Under the pieces are notes generated by a model that did no database searches, had not been told where the DNA came from, and was given only the letters and a program-made list of their open reading frames with translations. Of a stretch of DNA of 64,000 nt, positions 1-7,369 are shown piece by piece; position 1 is the first letter of the stretch, and every line of letters begins with the position of its first letter. Made by a program: the position numbers and the translations under genes. Origin of the DNA: DASQFI01 sp035633215 (GTDB taxonomy: Bacteria; Acidobacteriota; Vicinamibacteria; Vicinamibacterales; SCN-69-37); contig DASQFI010000064.1 in NCBI GenBank assembly GCA_035633215.1, forward strand, positions 1 to 64,000, read 5' to 3'.

Positions 1-1
1 G

Positions 2-109
2 CAGTTGTTCGATTACCTCGAGGTGTTCTATAACCAGCGGCGCCGGCACTCGTCCGTGGGCCGAATGAGCCCGGCGGCCTTCGAACGAAAGATGACTCAA
101 GCAGCGTAA
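2..109 (+). CDS. IS3-family transposase (integrase core), C-terminal end only
   Basis: An open frame enters from the window edge and ends in TAA at 107-109. The last 35 residues contain FYNQRRRHSSVGRMSPAAFE, the typical tail of the IS3-family OrfB DDE transposase, which cuts and joins the ends of its element. The catalytic part lies outside the window. The stop overlaps by 13 bases the 3' end of the oppositely oriented gene at 97-357, so the insertion sequence edge sits against, or cuts into, a resident gene. Family is fairly sure; completeness of the element cannot be judged. Confidence 0.8.
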   Translation, partial: QLFDYLEVFYNQRRRHSSVGRMSPAAFERKMTQAA

Positions 110-357
110 CTAAACCGTCCACGGAATCGGATCAATGCCAAAACCCTTCCCCAGCCCATGACCACATTGCAAGCCGCGGTGATAAGTGCTCCTGCCACGG
201 CGAGCTGCACGACGGGCCACGCCCGCCGCACCTTGGGCTGTCCGTCGTAGGCCATTCCACTCGTCTGTTCGATCTCCCAGCGCAGGTACCGGATCAGATA
301 GAGCCCGGCCGCAGTGAGAATGCCCGCCACGAGTAGTGTCACGCCGACCCAGCTCAT
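97..357 (-). CDS. Small two-helix membrane protein
   Basis: 86 residues starting at an ATG that overlaps the stop of the upstream gene by four bases (ATGA), so the two are translationally coupled. Two hydrophobic segments are visible, about residues 2-22 and 48-68, with a charged stretch (RWEIEQTS) between them. I do not recognise a family. A longer reading begins at 552 but would run antiparallel through the coupled upstream gene in another frame, so the short start is preferred. The C-terminal end overlaps the IS3 transposase end and may be a fusion created by that insertion. Confidence 0.5.
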   Translation of the reverse strand: MSWVGVTLLVAGILTAAGLYLIRYLRWEIEQTSGMAYDGQPKVRRAWPVVQLAVAGALITAACNVVMGWGRVLALIRFRGRFSYAA

Positions 358-602
358 GGGACGCGCGGTTCCGTCGCGCTGATGTTCTCTTGAGTCGTGC
401 GCGACTGGGTCCGCCGCGGCAACACCAGCCGCCGCAGCCTCCCGGCCAATGCGATGAGGCCACGCCAGAACATCAAGACCACACCAGTAATGGCCGCGAA
501 GGCCGACGCCAGCGGGAGAAGCGCGTCGGGACCGACGTAAAGAAGAATCCACGGCAGAACGTGATCAGGACTTACGTACGGAGCGCCAGCTGCTATCGCC
601 AC
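354..602 (-). CDS. Small conserved membrane protein (YVGPD type)
   Basis: 82 residues from a GTG at 602, preceded about ten bases upstream by AAAGGG; a TTG at 629 is a longer alternative. The segment LYVGPDALLPLASAFAAITG followed by VVLMFWRG resembles a small one-helix protein often seen in acidobacterial genomes (from memory, not searched), where the helix is followed by a basic tail, as here (RRLRRLVLPRR). It forms an operon with the next small membrane protein through an ATGA overlap. Function unknown. Confidence 0.5.
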   Translation of the reverse strand: MAIAAGAPYVSPDHVLPWILLYVGPDALLPLASAFAAITGVVLMFWRGLIALAGRLRRLVLPRRTQSRTTQENISATEPRVP

Positions 603-1096
603 AAACCGTCTACCCTTTCTCTTGACCAAGAGTCCGCTTACGCAACTGCACCTCTACTGCCGCGCCTAGTAAGGCAAGAACTGCACCACACATGCGGGGG
701 CAAACAGGGTGTCTCCAGCTGAAAAGTCTCCGGGAGGAAGACCAAAGTGCCGCGTGTGACGCCGCCGGTCGCGAGTGCGATTTTCGTAACTCACCGAGCA
801 ATTCATCGAGCCATCGGGGAATCGCTGATGAGCCGTTCGAGCGATTGGCTCGAGCGCCAGGGCGGTCGAGCAGGAATCGGTGGATCTGATTGAGCTGTCG
901 ATCGATTCTCGACTGGTCGCTGATCTAGGTCGCGAGGAGCGCGGCGTCCACCCGGAGCGTGAGTCAGCTGCAGGAGAAAGCGCGCGATGGAGCCGAATCC
1001 CCATGTTGCAGATGCTTCTGCAAGCGGTCGTTTCGAGCGAACCAGGCGCACCGGCCGTGTTTCCCGCCGTACTTCCTCATGAGGTTCGTCGGATTC
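603..1096. other. No gene recognised
   Basis: Short frames occur on both strands, but none has recognisable motifs or a convincing start. The sequence is arginine/serine-rich in most frames, as GC-rich non-coding DNA usually reads. Confidence 0.5.
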
Positions 1097-1477
1097 TCAG
1101 GTTCTCGAGTTCGACGTCGTGGCGGCACGCCTGAACGAGGACGCCGCCACATACGCGGCGCCGTAGCACACGGCGACGAAGATCGGAAACGCGAGGAGCG
1201 ACCAGCGCACCGCCTGCATCGAACACGGCATCGGAAACGGAATGACGATCTGGTAGGCCGCGTTGATCGCCCAGAACACGCTCATGCCGAACGGCACCAG
1301 CTTCGCCGCGTCGCCCGAATCGATCCGCGTGCGCAGACTGAATAGCGCGCCCAGAATCAACAGGACCCTGAAGACGCAGTTGATCGCGTACACGCCCCAG
1401 TGAATGGCCGGCGGCAGCGTGTCCGCGTACGGGCCCCAACCGAAGACGTGCGACAGCGCCAGATGAAAGGCGCCCAT
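1097..1477 (-). CDS. Four-helix membrane protein, uncharacterised
   Basis: 126 residues with about four hydrophobic segments (starting near residues 1, 25, 60 and 95). The same frame stays open upstream and continues the first helix (reading VAGTASLG before the first Met), with a charged cytosolic-looking stretch further out, so the real N-terminus probably lies 20-30 codons upstream at a non-standard start or has been lost. The tail RRAATTSNSRT is hydrophilic. It lies just outside the tRNA-Arg element. No function is proposed. Confidence 0.5.
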   Translation of the reverse strand: MGAFHLALSHVFGWGPYADTLPPAIHWGVYAINCVFRVLLILGALFSLRTRIDSGDAAKLVPFGMSVFWAINAAYQIVIPFPMPCSMQAVRWSLLAFPIFVAVCYGAAYVAASSFRRAATTSNSRT

Positions 1478-1791
1478 TCCGAGCGACGCCGTTCCCGCGA
1501 CCCACGTGCAGAGTCGATATCGCTTGCTGAGCTCCGTCGCCGCCTCGGCCAGCCGACTCGGTCTTCCGCCTTCGCCGGATCAATACGGCTGGCGCGGAGT
1601 GCAGGGACGAGGATACGGAGGACGGCTGAACGGAAAGGTCTCGAGCCTGATCGGTGCAGACGATGGGATGACGCATGCGTTGCGAAGGTATTTCACTGCC
1701 GCTGGATGCAACCGCCGTTGAGACGGCGAAGCCGCCCAAAATGGCGGCGGGATGTTGAATGGAATTGGAGACTCTCCAGAATCTTGGCGTT
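1478..1791. other. No gene recognised
   Basis: Apart from the possible N-terminal extension of the membrane protein gene, no coding frame or RNA gene is apparent before the tRNA-Arg fragment begins at 1792. Confidence 0.4.
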
Positions 1792-1838
1792 TTGGCGCGC
1801 CCGGCAGGAATCGAACCTGCGACCCTCGGCTTAGAAGG
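1792..1838 (-). repeat. Duplicate 3' half of tRNA-Arg(TCT), putative att site
   Basis: Identical base for base to 6468-6514. It covers the CCA end, T arm, variable region and anticodon stem-loop of tRNA-Arg, then diverges at 1839. It cannot make a tRNA by itself. It marks the far end of the integrative element. Confidence 0.85.
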
Positions 1839-2135
1839 GTGAATTCCTGTGTCGGAGGCGGCCTGCTTTCTACGGGTTGCGAGAACTGCCACGCGGAAGT
1901 GCCACGCGCTTGATCTGGCCCCGCGTCGCCGCGAACGACGCGAATCGCCGAGGCGTATCTGCGGCTGACGAGCTTGGCCAGAAACGCGTGTTTCTTCTGA
2001 CCTGCGGGCAATGCCGGCGAACCGCGGTACTGGCGTTCAATGAACACGCCGGAGTGGATGAGGACGTGCGCCAGAAACCGCGCCTGACGATCGGTGGACC
2101 CGAACGCCATAATGGCCTTGTTCCGCCGGATGCTG

Positions 2136-2829
2136 TCAGACAATTCCCGTGGGGTCCAGAGATTCAAACGAAGTTCTCCGCCACGCGTGGATCGAAGGGC
2201 CGCGCGCCACTACGTCCGCTGCGATAACAGGTGGATCCCGCCCGCGCCCGAAGGCCGCGTGGGCACCTCGGTAGGGCTCCGTGACCACTTCGATGTCTTC
2301 ATGACGGTCTCGTCCATCGAGGTCGTACTCGATGCAAGTCGGGGAGGTGGACCGACTCGTCGAAATACGGCAGGTCTTGTTCCCGCGACCACTCCTCGCT
2401 GTCCCGCGCATCGCGATCGGGCCGCCCATCATTGTCCGGGCGGTCACGGTTGTGCTCCTGCAGGAACTCCTCATACTCGCTCCGCAGGTCCCGTGCCAGG
2501 ACGATGCGTTCGATCTCGGCGCCCTCCTCGCGCAGCCGCTTCTCGACCTTCAGATACGCTCGAAACAGCTGCGTCGTGCTGGAGTTCAGGCGCGCGACCA
2601 AGCCCCGAGTGGACCTCTTGGTCTCGGTCGTTCTCACGGTCGCGGCCGCGTCGAGCACGTCCCAACCCCGGTCCGTGAGCACGGCCGCACACTCATCGCC
2701 GTTAATCTGGACGAACCGAATCAAGCCTTCGTCCTGTAGGTGGTCCAAGGTTGTGTCACGCGGATCTTCGTACGCATCAAGGTCGCCATCGCGTGCATCG
2801 GCATAGTCCCGAGGGTCGAAGTCGAACAT
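2136..2829 (-). pseudogene. Winged-helix/mobile-element accessory protein, frameshifted
   Basis: The first 170 or so codons read well from an ATG at 2829: an acidic start (MFDFDPRDY), a winged-helix-like part (LDHLQDEGLIRF, VLTDRGWDVL), a helical part (FRAYLKVEKRLREEGAEI) and a C-terminal block (RPDNDGRPDRD, DLPYFDESVHLPD). At about 2345 the frame then turns to nonsense, while the neighbouring frame takes over with IEYDLDGRDRHEDIEVV and TEPYRGAHAAFGRG, the expected continuation of this family as I recall it. A one-base indel therefore splits the gene. Such proteins are typical of acidobacterial mobile elements; their role is not known to me. The true end after the shift is uncertain. Confidence 0.6.
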
Positions 2830-2914
2830 CGGCTTCCTCCTCGGCCGGCGTTGGCCGATGTTGGTTCGTGAATAGGCTCAGGCGATGTTCACGAGAGGCG
2901 GGGTCAGCGTCAAC

Positions 2915-3120
2915 TCTGCGTGTGCGGAGTCCAAGCCGCGTGACGGTGTCGAGGACTTCCTCTTTCGTAAATCGACCCGTCGCCAACTCCTCGAAGGCTC
3001 TCGTCACCAGCGGCGCACGATCAGTGTCTGGCGCCAGACTCTTGCCTCACCATTTCGGAGCGTTGAGATACGCGAGAGGCGGGATGAACGTCAACGGTAC
3101 GCCCGGCCGGGTGTGCCTGC
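2915..3120 (-). pseudogene. Large serine recombinase, central fragment
   Basis: On the minus strand the fragment reads GVPLTFIPPLAYLNAP, an in-frame TGA at 3047-3049, then GKSLAPDTDRAPLV and TRAFEELATGRFTKEEVLDT. This matches the recombinase domain of large serine integrases (glycine/tyrosine-Asn linker, PDPE-x-APLV motif, ATGR helix, GLRTRR end). The catalytic resolvase domain and the rest of the protein are missing and a stop interrupts the piece. It is most likely the remnant of the enzyme that once moved the element or a nested one. Confidence 0.65.
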
Positions 3121-3609
3121 AGCCGTCCTCTTCGCTCGTCCAGACACTGGCTCGTCCAGACGGTTGACTGGCCCTTCTGTCGAGCTATAGTTAGCGCGAT
3201 GTGATTAGCCGAAGGGATTCCGGGGCCGCTCATCGCGCTATCGCGGGGGCGAGCGTCCGTCGGAGAACGAGCTTATGTTGATTCGCGCGGGGACAGCGCG
3301 TTAATGCCGGCTAACGTCCGAGAAACGAAGGTGCTGGTTCTTGTAGCGCAGGGCAAGTCCAACCGGGACATGTGGGTCATTGCGGACGTCGAGGAATTGA
3401 GAAGTCGCCGGTGTGGAGAGATCGCGAGCATCCGGGGAGTCAGGCCCGGAGCGGAGCGCCCGCGGAGCCGCGTGACCTACCGGTCCGGGGGAATCGATGT
3501 GACGCGACAGCACGACGGATCCACCGTCTCCGGGCGCCCGCGCTCCGACGCAGCGCGGAGCCGACGCGGTGGAGCACACTGTCCATAACGAAATCAAGGA
3601 GATGGATCC
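3121..3609. other. Mostly non-coding; possible LuxR-type HTH remnant
   Basis: A plus-strand reading from 3304 contains VRETKVLVLVAQGKSNRD, which resembles the start of a LuxR-type C-terminal helix-turn-helix, but it loses similarity after about 25 residues and continues as low-complexity Arg/Ser sequence. I see no intact gene. The last part, to 3609, is the leader of the cupin gene, with a strong AAGGAG just before its start. Confidence 0.3.
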
Positions 3610-4155
3610 ATGCAAGCAACGCTGAGCAGAGCCAGAAGCATGATCTCCGGCATCGGCGCTGCCACCGCGGTCGCCCTCGGGCTGGTGGCAGTCAGCTTCA
3701 CGTCCTCGCGGGCACAAGTACCCCCTCCTCCCATCCTGGTCGAGCCACTGACACCGCGGAGCTTGTTCACCGACGACGTCCGCGGGCAGTTCAGGATCAA
3801 GCTCGAAGGACACGGCACCAATGTGGTCAACATGCGTGACCTCTCCCGGTCGGTGGTCGCCAGGATCACCGTCCAGCCCGGCGCGCAGTTCCCGTGGCAC
3901 ACGCACCCTGGCCCAGTCATCGTCAACATCGCCCAGGGTGAGCTGGTCTACGTCGAAGCCAGCGACTGCATTGAGCGGCCGTATCCGGCAGGCACGGCGT
4001 TCGTGGACCCCGGCCACGGCCACATCCACACCGCCTTCAACCGCACCGGCGGTGTGACGGTGATCTACGCGACCTTCTTCGAAGTCCCGGCCCAGGGTCC
4101 CCTGACCATCACCGAGGGGGTTGAGGCGCCCGCCGACTGCCAGGTCGGGAGCTGA
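3610..4155 (+). CDS. Secreted cupin-domain protein
   Basis: 181 residues, with AAGGAG eight bases before the ATG. Residues 1-35 form a signal peptide (basic start, hydrophobic AVALGLVAVSFTSS, cleavage near SRAQ). The rest is a single cupin: VARITVQPGAQFPWHTHPG carries the metal-binding His-x-His of motif 1, and GHGHIHTAFNRTGG lies in motif 2. The exported protein probably binds a metal and may bind a small ligand; no catalytic function can be assigned. It lies inside the tRNA-Arg element but looks intact, so it may be surviving cargo. It has no co-directional neighbour within 500 bases. Confidence 0.8.
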   Translation: MQATLSRARSMISGIGAATAVALGLVAVSFTSSRAQVPPPPILVEPLTPRSLFTDDVRGQFRIKLEGHGTNVVNMRDLSRSVVARITVQPGAQFPWHTHPGPVIVNIAQGELVYVEASDCIERPYPAGTAFVDPGHGHIHTAFNRTGGVTVIYATFFEVPAQGPLTITEGVEAPADCQVGS

Positions 4156-4612
4156 GCCCAAGGGTATCGACGGGGCGACGGCCGTACGGTCCCCGGTGAT
4201 GCTGGGGACGTACGGCAGGAGGCGCACGGAAGCGTACTGGCTGTCGCCCGACAATCACGGCGTTGGCGTGAATCCTGACGCTCCGAGGATTCGAGGAAAG
4301 CCGACGAGGGGAGAACGGGTTGCCAGGCAGCGAAACAAGGTCACACGTCGGCCCCTGGTCGTCAGCCCAAACATCAGTTCACAGTCAAACGGGCGGGCTG
4401 ACGTGTTCAACACCACGACGGACTTCGTCTTAATCGTTAGGCGCAGCCGTGCGCCTGTGTGTGGGGTGAATCGCAGCGTGCCCGCCCATCGGGCAGATGG
4501 ATTTCTGGGATCCCACCGGAACCCGGTCAGTCGGAGCGGCCGCATCGCGCCGTCATCGTAGGCGGCTGAGGCTCTCCAAATCCAGCTTCAACATGACCCG
4601 CCGTGGGTTCGC
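4156..4612. other. No gene recognised
   Basis: A 96-codon minus-strand frame (4255-4545) exists, but its sequence resembles no family I know and it has no clear ribosome site. I treat the stretch as non-coding or decayed element DNA. Confidence 0.35.
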
Positions 4613-4678
4613 TCAGGCCGCTTTCGAACCAGGGAAAATGCGACCTGAAGCGTCGATGCAAAGTTCCTCGTCAGGGAA
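4613..4678 (-). repeat. Serine-recombinase C-terminal tail, copy 1
   Basis: Reads DEELCIDASGRIFPGSKAA followed by TGA. It aligns without gaps to 5557-5622, which reads DEGLCIEASGRISPGSKAA and a stop at the end of a recognisable recombinase C-terminal region. Two copies imply that two related recombinase genes, or a duplicated end, once lay in this element. Confidence 0.6.
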
Positions 4679-4690
4679 CGCGTATTGTCG

Positions 4691-5002
4691 TTATTGCACG
4701 GCCGCCAGGTCGAGCCAGGTCCATTGTGTCGGCCGGTTGGTAAGTGTCACGACCCGGCTGGCCGACGCGCCCTGGTAGCTGGCCGAAACCTCAACGGTGC
4801 TGTCGGGCGGAACGCCCTTGATGACCGCTCGGTCGCGCGCGCTGATCGCCACGCGGCATACGCCCGACCAGCAGACCTCGACGCGCGCCCCGTTGATGGC
4901 CTCGACGCCGTCGACGACATAGACCGAGAGCGTCACGTCGCGATCGGGCATTGGGCCCGACACCAGGAACACGAGACAGACTGCACGCACAATTGCACTC
5001 AT
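4691..5002 (-). CDS. Small secreted protein, beta-rich
   Basis: 103 residues from an ATG preceded by GAGGAGG, a very good ribosome site. Residues 1-19 (MSAIVRAVCLVFLVSGPMP) are a signal peptide. The mature part alternates hydrophobic and polar residues (VTLSVYVVDG, ARVEVCWSGVCRVAIS, STVEVSASYQG) as in a small Ig-like or transthyretin-like sandwich, with two cysteines that could pair. It follows the other small secreted protein (5013-5294) by ten bases, so they form an operon within the decayed element. No function assigned. Confidence 0.65.
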   Translation of the reverse strand: MSAIVRAVCLVFLVSGPMPDRDVTLSVYVVDGVEAINGARVEVCWSGVCRVAISARDRAVIKGVPPDSTVEVSASYQGASASRVVTLTNRPTQWTWLDLAAVQ

Positions 5003-5012
5003 AATCGCCTCC

Positions 5013-5294
5013 TCAGATCCGATCCTTCCGCCCGCGCTTCGCAGCCGGCGCCGGCGTCTCCGGCATCGCTCCGATCGAGTGATGATCAAGTTCGAGGAAC
5101 CTCAGTTGTTCGGCGCGGTCACCGACGCCAACATCCGCGGCGTCCGGCTCAAACAACGTTGCAATCGTTTCAGGCGTCTCGTCGAAATCGCCCGGGCCGA
5201 AGTCTCCGTCGTAGCAGACAAACGAGGCCCGCGCGGCTGGCCTCGCGACAAGCACGAGGAATCCGACCATTGACGTCAGGCCGACGATGCGCAT
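5013..5294 (-). CDS. Small exported protein, acidic
   Basis: 93 residues from the ATG at 5294, with GAGG shortly upstream; an in-frame start at 5345 adds 17 residues but spoils the signal peptide. The N-terminus (MRIVGLTSMVGFLVLVARPA) is a signal peptide and the mature region is acidic (GDFGPGDFDETPETIATLFE). No family recognised. First gene of a two-gene operon with the secreted protein at 4691-5002. Confidence 0.5.
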   Translation of the reverse strand: MRIVGLTSMVGFLVLVARPAARASFVCYDGDFGPGDFDETPETIATLFEPDAADVGVGDRAEQLRFLELDHHSIGAMPETPAPAAKRGRKDRI

Positions 5295-5556
5295 ACAAAC
5301 CTCGTCTGAACGGAACGTCGGTTCACAGAGCGAACAACGTGCCACTCCTCAGACGGCAGCGAAATCGGATGTTTGCGCTGGCGATTGGACAGCGAGATCG
5401 AACCGCTGCTCTAGGTGAGTCGAACGTGTGGCACCCGGATGCTCAGTACCGATCCGCGCTGCGAGGAGTCGGCCGCGACCGGCAGCCCAGCTTTCAATCC
5501 TGAACGACCTTCTTCTTCGGCTCTTGAATGGAAGTCGCCTCGAGTGTTGACATTCG

Positions 5557-5943
5557 TCAGGCGGCCTTGGAACCTGGGGAAATCCGGCCGGAAGCCTCGA
5601 TGCAAAGTCCCTCGTCTCCCGTTGGGGACGCCACCTTGGTAGGCAGCACCGCGCCGACGATCAACCGACCCGTCGCAACTGGTCCTCTGAACCGATAGGT
5701 CTTGCCTTCAGGCGTGAACGGAAGTGGCGCTTCCAACACCTCGCGCAGCATTTGATGCGCGTCCGACACCGACCCGTTCAACAAATCGCGCCACGTTGCG
5801 ACTGCCCTCTGCACGTTGGCTTCGATCGCCTCACGGTCAACCTGAATCTGATACAGGGTCTTCGCTGAGGCGATCTCCGTCATGAGGGCGTCGCGTTCCT
5901 TCTGTCGTTCGGCTATCCGACTGCGACGACATCCTCTTTCGTC
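5557..5943 (-). pseudogene. Large serine recombinase, C-terminal fragment
   Basis: The frame runs from about 5943 through a coiled-coil stretch (RIAERQKERDALMTEIASA), then WRDLLNGSVSDAHQML, REVLEAPLPFTPEGKTYRF, and the tail DEGLCIEASGRISPGSKAA. Order and wording match the coiled-coil and C-terminal end of large serine recombinases, where LRxLL.GPLxFTPE-type sequence is common. The DNA-binding and catalytic parts are absent; at its N-terminal side it abuts the Shedu-like remnant, sharing bases about 5913-5940 in another frame. This is a deletion or recombination scar. Confidence 0.65.
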
Positions 5944-6387
5944 AGCCTGGCTCTAAGCACTTCGGCGAAGAGTTCATCGTTGTCGCGGAGAAGTGTCTGA
6001 ACTTGGGGCCGGGATAGGATCAGCCGGCGCAAGCCGGCGTCAGTCACGCGCGTCGACCCAGCGCCCGGCAGCGGCATCGCCTGGATGTGATTGATGAACT
6101 CCACGAGTTTGCCAATCTCATCCCCGATGAAGGTGAAACTGGCATTGTGGGCTTCAGCGTCGCGACGTGTAACCCTGAATGCTCAAAACGAACACACCAC
6201 GATCGTCCTCGAAGAACTTTGCCGTAATGCAGGTCTTCGCATCAGGCTTGTGGCGCAGCACGACCTCACCCTTGACCTGAGCGAAGGCGTAGGACTCGGG
6301 GTGCTCGATGAGCTTCGTCGCGATTCGCACCTTGCGATTCGGTTGATTGAACGCGTCCAGGCGCGGACTGACAACGCGGTCTGCCAC
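5913..6387 (-). pseudogene. Shedu-like (DUF4263) defence protein, N-terminal remnant with frameshift
   Basis: Starts at a GTG (6387) with MADRVVSPRLDAFNQPNRKV, continues through VVLRHKPDAKTCITAKFFED and VFVLSIQGYTSR, then a one-base shift near 6157 moves the reading to DAEAHNASFTFIGDEIGKLV. It goes on through LRRLILSRPQVQTLLRDNDE to LFAEVLRARLTKEDVVAVG and stops. This N-terminal layout, ending in LTKxDVVAV before a C-terminal nuclease, is what I recall for Shedu proteins, single-gene anti-phage nucleases. The nuclease domain is missing; the sequence instead runs into recombinase C-terminal sequence. Identification is from memory of the family. Confidence 0.55.
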
Positions 6388-6468
6388 GCGAAGGATGAGG
6401 GTTGCGAAGGGCTCTGAAGGTTTCAGATGGAGGTCGACCGCCCGACTTTCCTAGCGAATCGCAAAACT

Positions 6469-6544
6469 TGGCGCGCCCGGCAGGAATCGAACCTGCGACC
6501 CTCGGCTTAGAAGGCCGATGCTCTATCCGCTGAGCTACGGGCGC
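6469..6544 (-). tRNA. tRNA-Arg(TCT), CCA encoded
   Basis: A complete cloverleaf: acceptor GCGCCCG/CGGGCGC, D arm GCTC/GAGC, anticodon loop with TCT at 6509-6511, T arm with GGTTCGATTCC, discriminator G and encoded CCA (6469-6471). 76 bases including CCA. It decodes AGA. Its 3' half served as the attachment site of the integrative element immediately downstream. Confidence 0.95.
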
Positions 6545-6597
6545 CCGTGGGCCATTGTACGGGGTGGCGCACCACCGGCAAACCACCGGTCGTCCGT

Positions 6598-6636
6598 GGT
6601 CAGTTCGAAGTTCTCAGTTCGAAGTTCGAAGTTCGG
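6598..6636 (+). repeat. Short direct repeats (AGTTCGAAGTTC)
   Basis: The unit GTTCGAAGTTC recurs three times in tandem with small changes, just upstream of the outer-membrane protein gene. GTTCGAAC-like units are self-complementary, so the stretch can fold. No function shown. Confidence 0.5.
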
Positions 6637-6708
6637 CCGCGGAGCGGCCGTTTGCTGCCGAACCCCGGAAGTTGCTAATGTGGGATCGGTTCCCCCTTCC
6701 AATCCGAG

Positions 6709-7326
6709 GTGTCCGTGAGCATCCAGCGAGCTGTCTTGCTGTTCTGCGTCCTGACCGCATTCGCCATGCCGCCCAGCGTGGCGCACGCGCAGGATTTCGC
6801 CATTCTGGAATCGGCTGAAACGATCAACAAGGGGAACTTCAAACTTCGCGTGAGCCCGCTCCTGATCTTCGGCAAAGGCGCCGAAGACAACGAACCCGGT
6901 GTCGCGATTCTGGCGGGATACGGGTTTACCTCCAACTTCGACATGGAAGGCGGGGTGGCCTTCTTCGACGGCGTGACCTTCTGGGGCGCCAACGCGGAGG
7001 TCTGGCTCGTGAAGGAACGGCCGTTCGACTTCTCGGTGGCTGGCGGTTTCCATCGCCGGACGGGGGACAACACAGAGAGCTTCAACGGCCTCGACTTGAC
7101 GTTTCTCGCGAGCGGTCACGTCACGCGCCGGCTCGAGCTGTACGGCGGCCTGGACCTGGCCTTCGAGGGGATCGGCGATCCGATCGACTTCAAGACCGCG
7201 CATTTCGTGCCGGGAATTGAATTCAAGATCACCGACAACCTGGACCTGGTCGCCGAGGCCGGCCTGGCGCTGAATGACAACGCACGGCACTACATCGCCG
7301 GCGGACTGGCGTTCTACGTTCGTTAA
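6709..7326 (+). CDS. Outer-membrane beta-barrel protein
   Basis: 205 residues from a GTG (a second in-frame GTG lies two codons on). Residues 1-28 are a signal peptide ending AHAQD. The mature protein is a chain of alternating strands (NFKLRVSPLLIFG, VAILAGYGFTSNFDMEGGV, RLELYGGLDLAFEG, LDLVAEAGLALND) ending in an aromatic residue followed by Arg (LAFYVR). This is the pattern of a small porin-like or OmpA-like barrel with 8-10 strands. No substrate can be inferred. It stands between tRNA-Arg and the PQQ dehydrogenase, with its own short leader. Confidence 0.7.
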   Translation: MSVSIQRAVLLFCVLTAFAMPPSVAHAQDFAILESAETINKGNFKLRVSPLLIFGKGAEDNEPGVAILAGYGFTSNFDMEGGVAFFDGVTFWGANAEVWLVKERPFDFSVAGGFHRRTGDNTESFNGLDLTFLASGHVTRRLELYGGLDLAFEGIGDPIDFKTAHFVPGIEFKITDNLDLVAEAGLALNDNARHYIAGGLAFYVR

Positions 7327-7369
7327 CGACGTGATTGCGCGAGCCACGGCGTGAGCTAACATCCACGCC

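Larger units (their letters stand above)
1792..6514. mobile_element. Decayed integrative element bounded by tRNA-Arg 3'-end repeats
   Basis: A 47-bp direct repeat bounds the region: 6468-6514 is the 3' half of an intact tRNA-Arg gene and 1792-1838 is a second copy in the same orientation, ending inside the anticodon arm. This is the usual footprint of integration into a tRNA 3' end, with the tRNA restored at one side. Between the repeats are two pieces of large serine recombinase, a frameshifted winged-helix gene, a Shedu-like remnant, and intact-looking genes for a cupin and two small secreted proteins. No intact integrase is present, so the element appears immobile. The boundaries are seen directly; the history is inferred. 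Confidence 0.7.

Noticed and set aside
1077..1892. A 271-codon minus-strand frame containing KPRVAGSIPAGRAK
   Set aside because: That phrase is the translation of a tRNA-Arg fragment, a common false protein signal.
4255..4545. A 96-codon minus-strand frame
   Set aside because: No motif, no ribosome site and no coherent hydrophobic or helical pattern.
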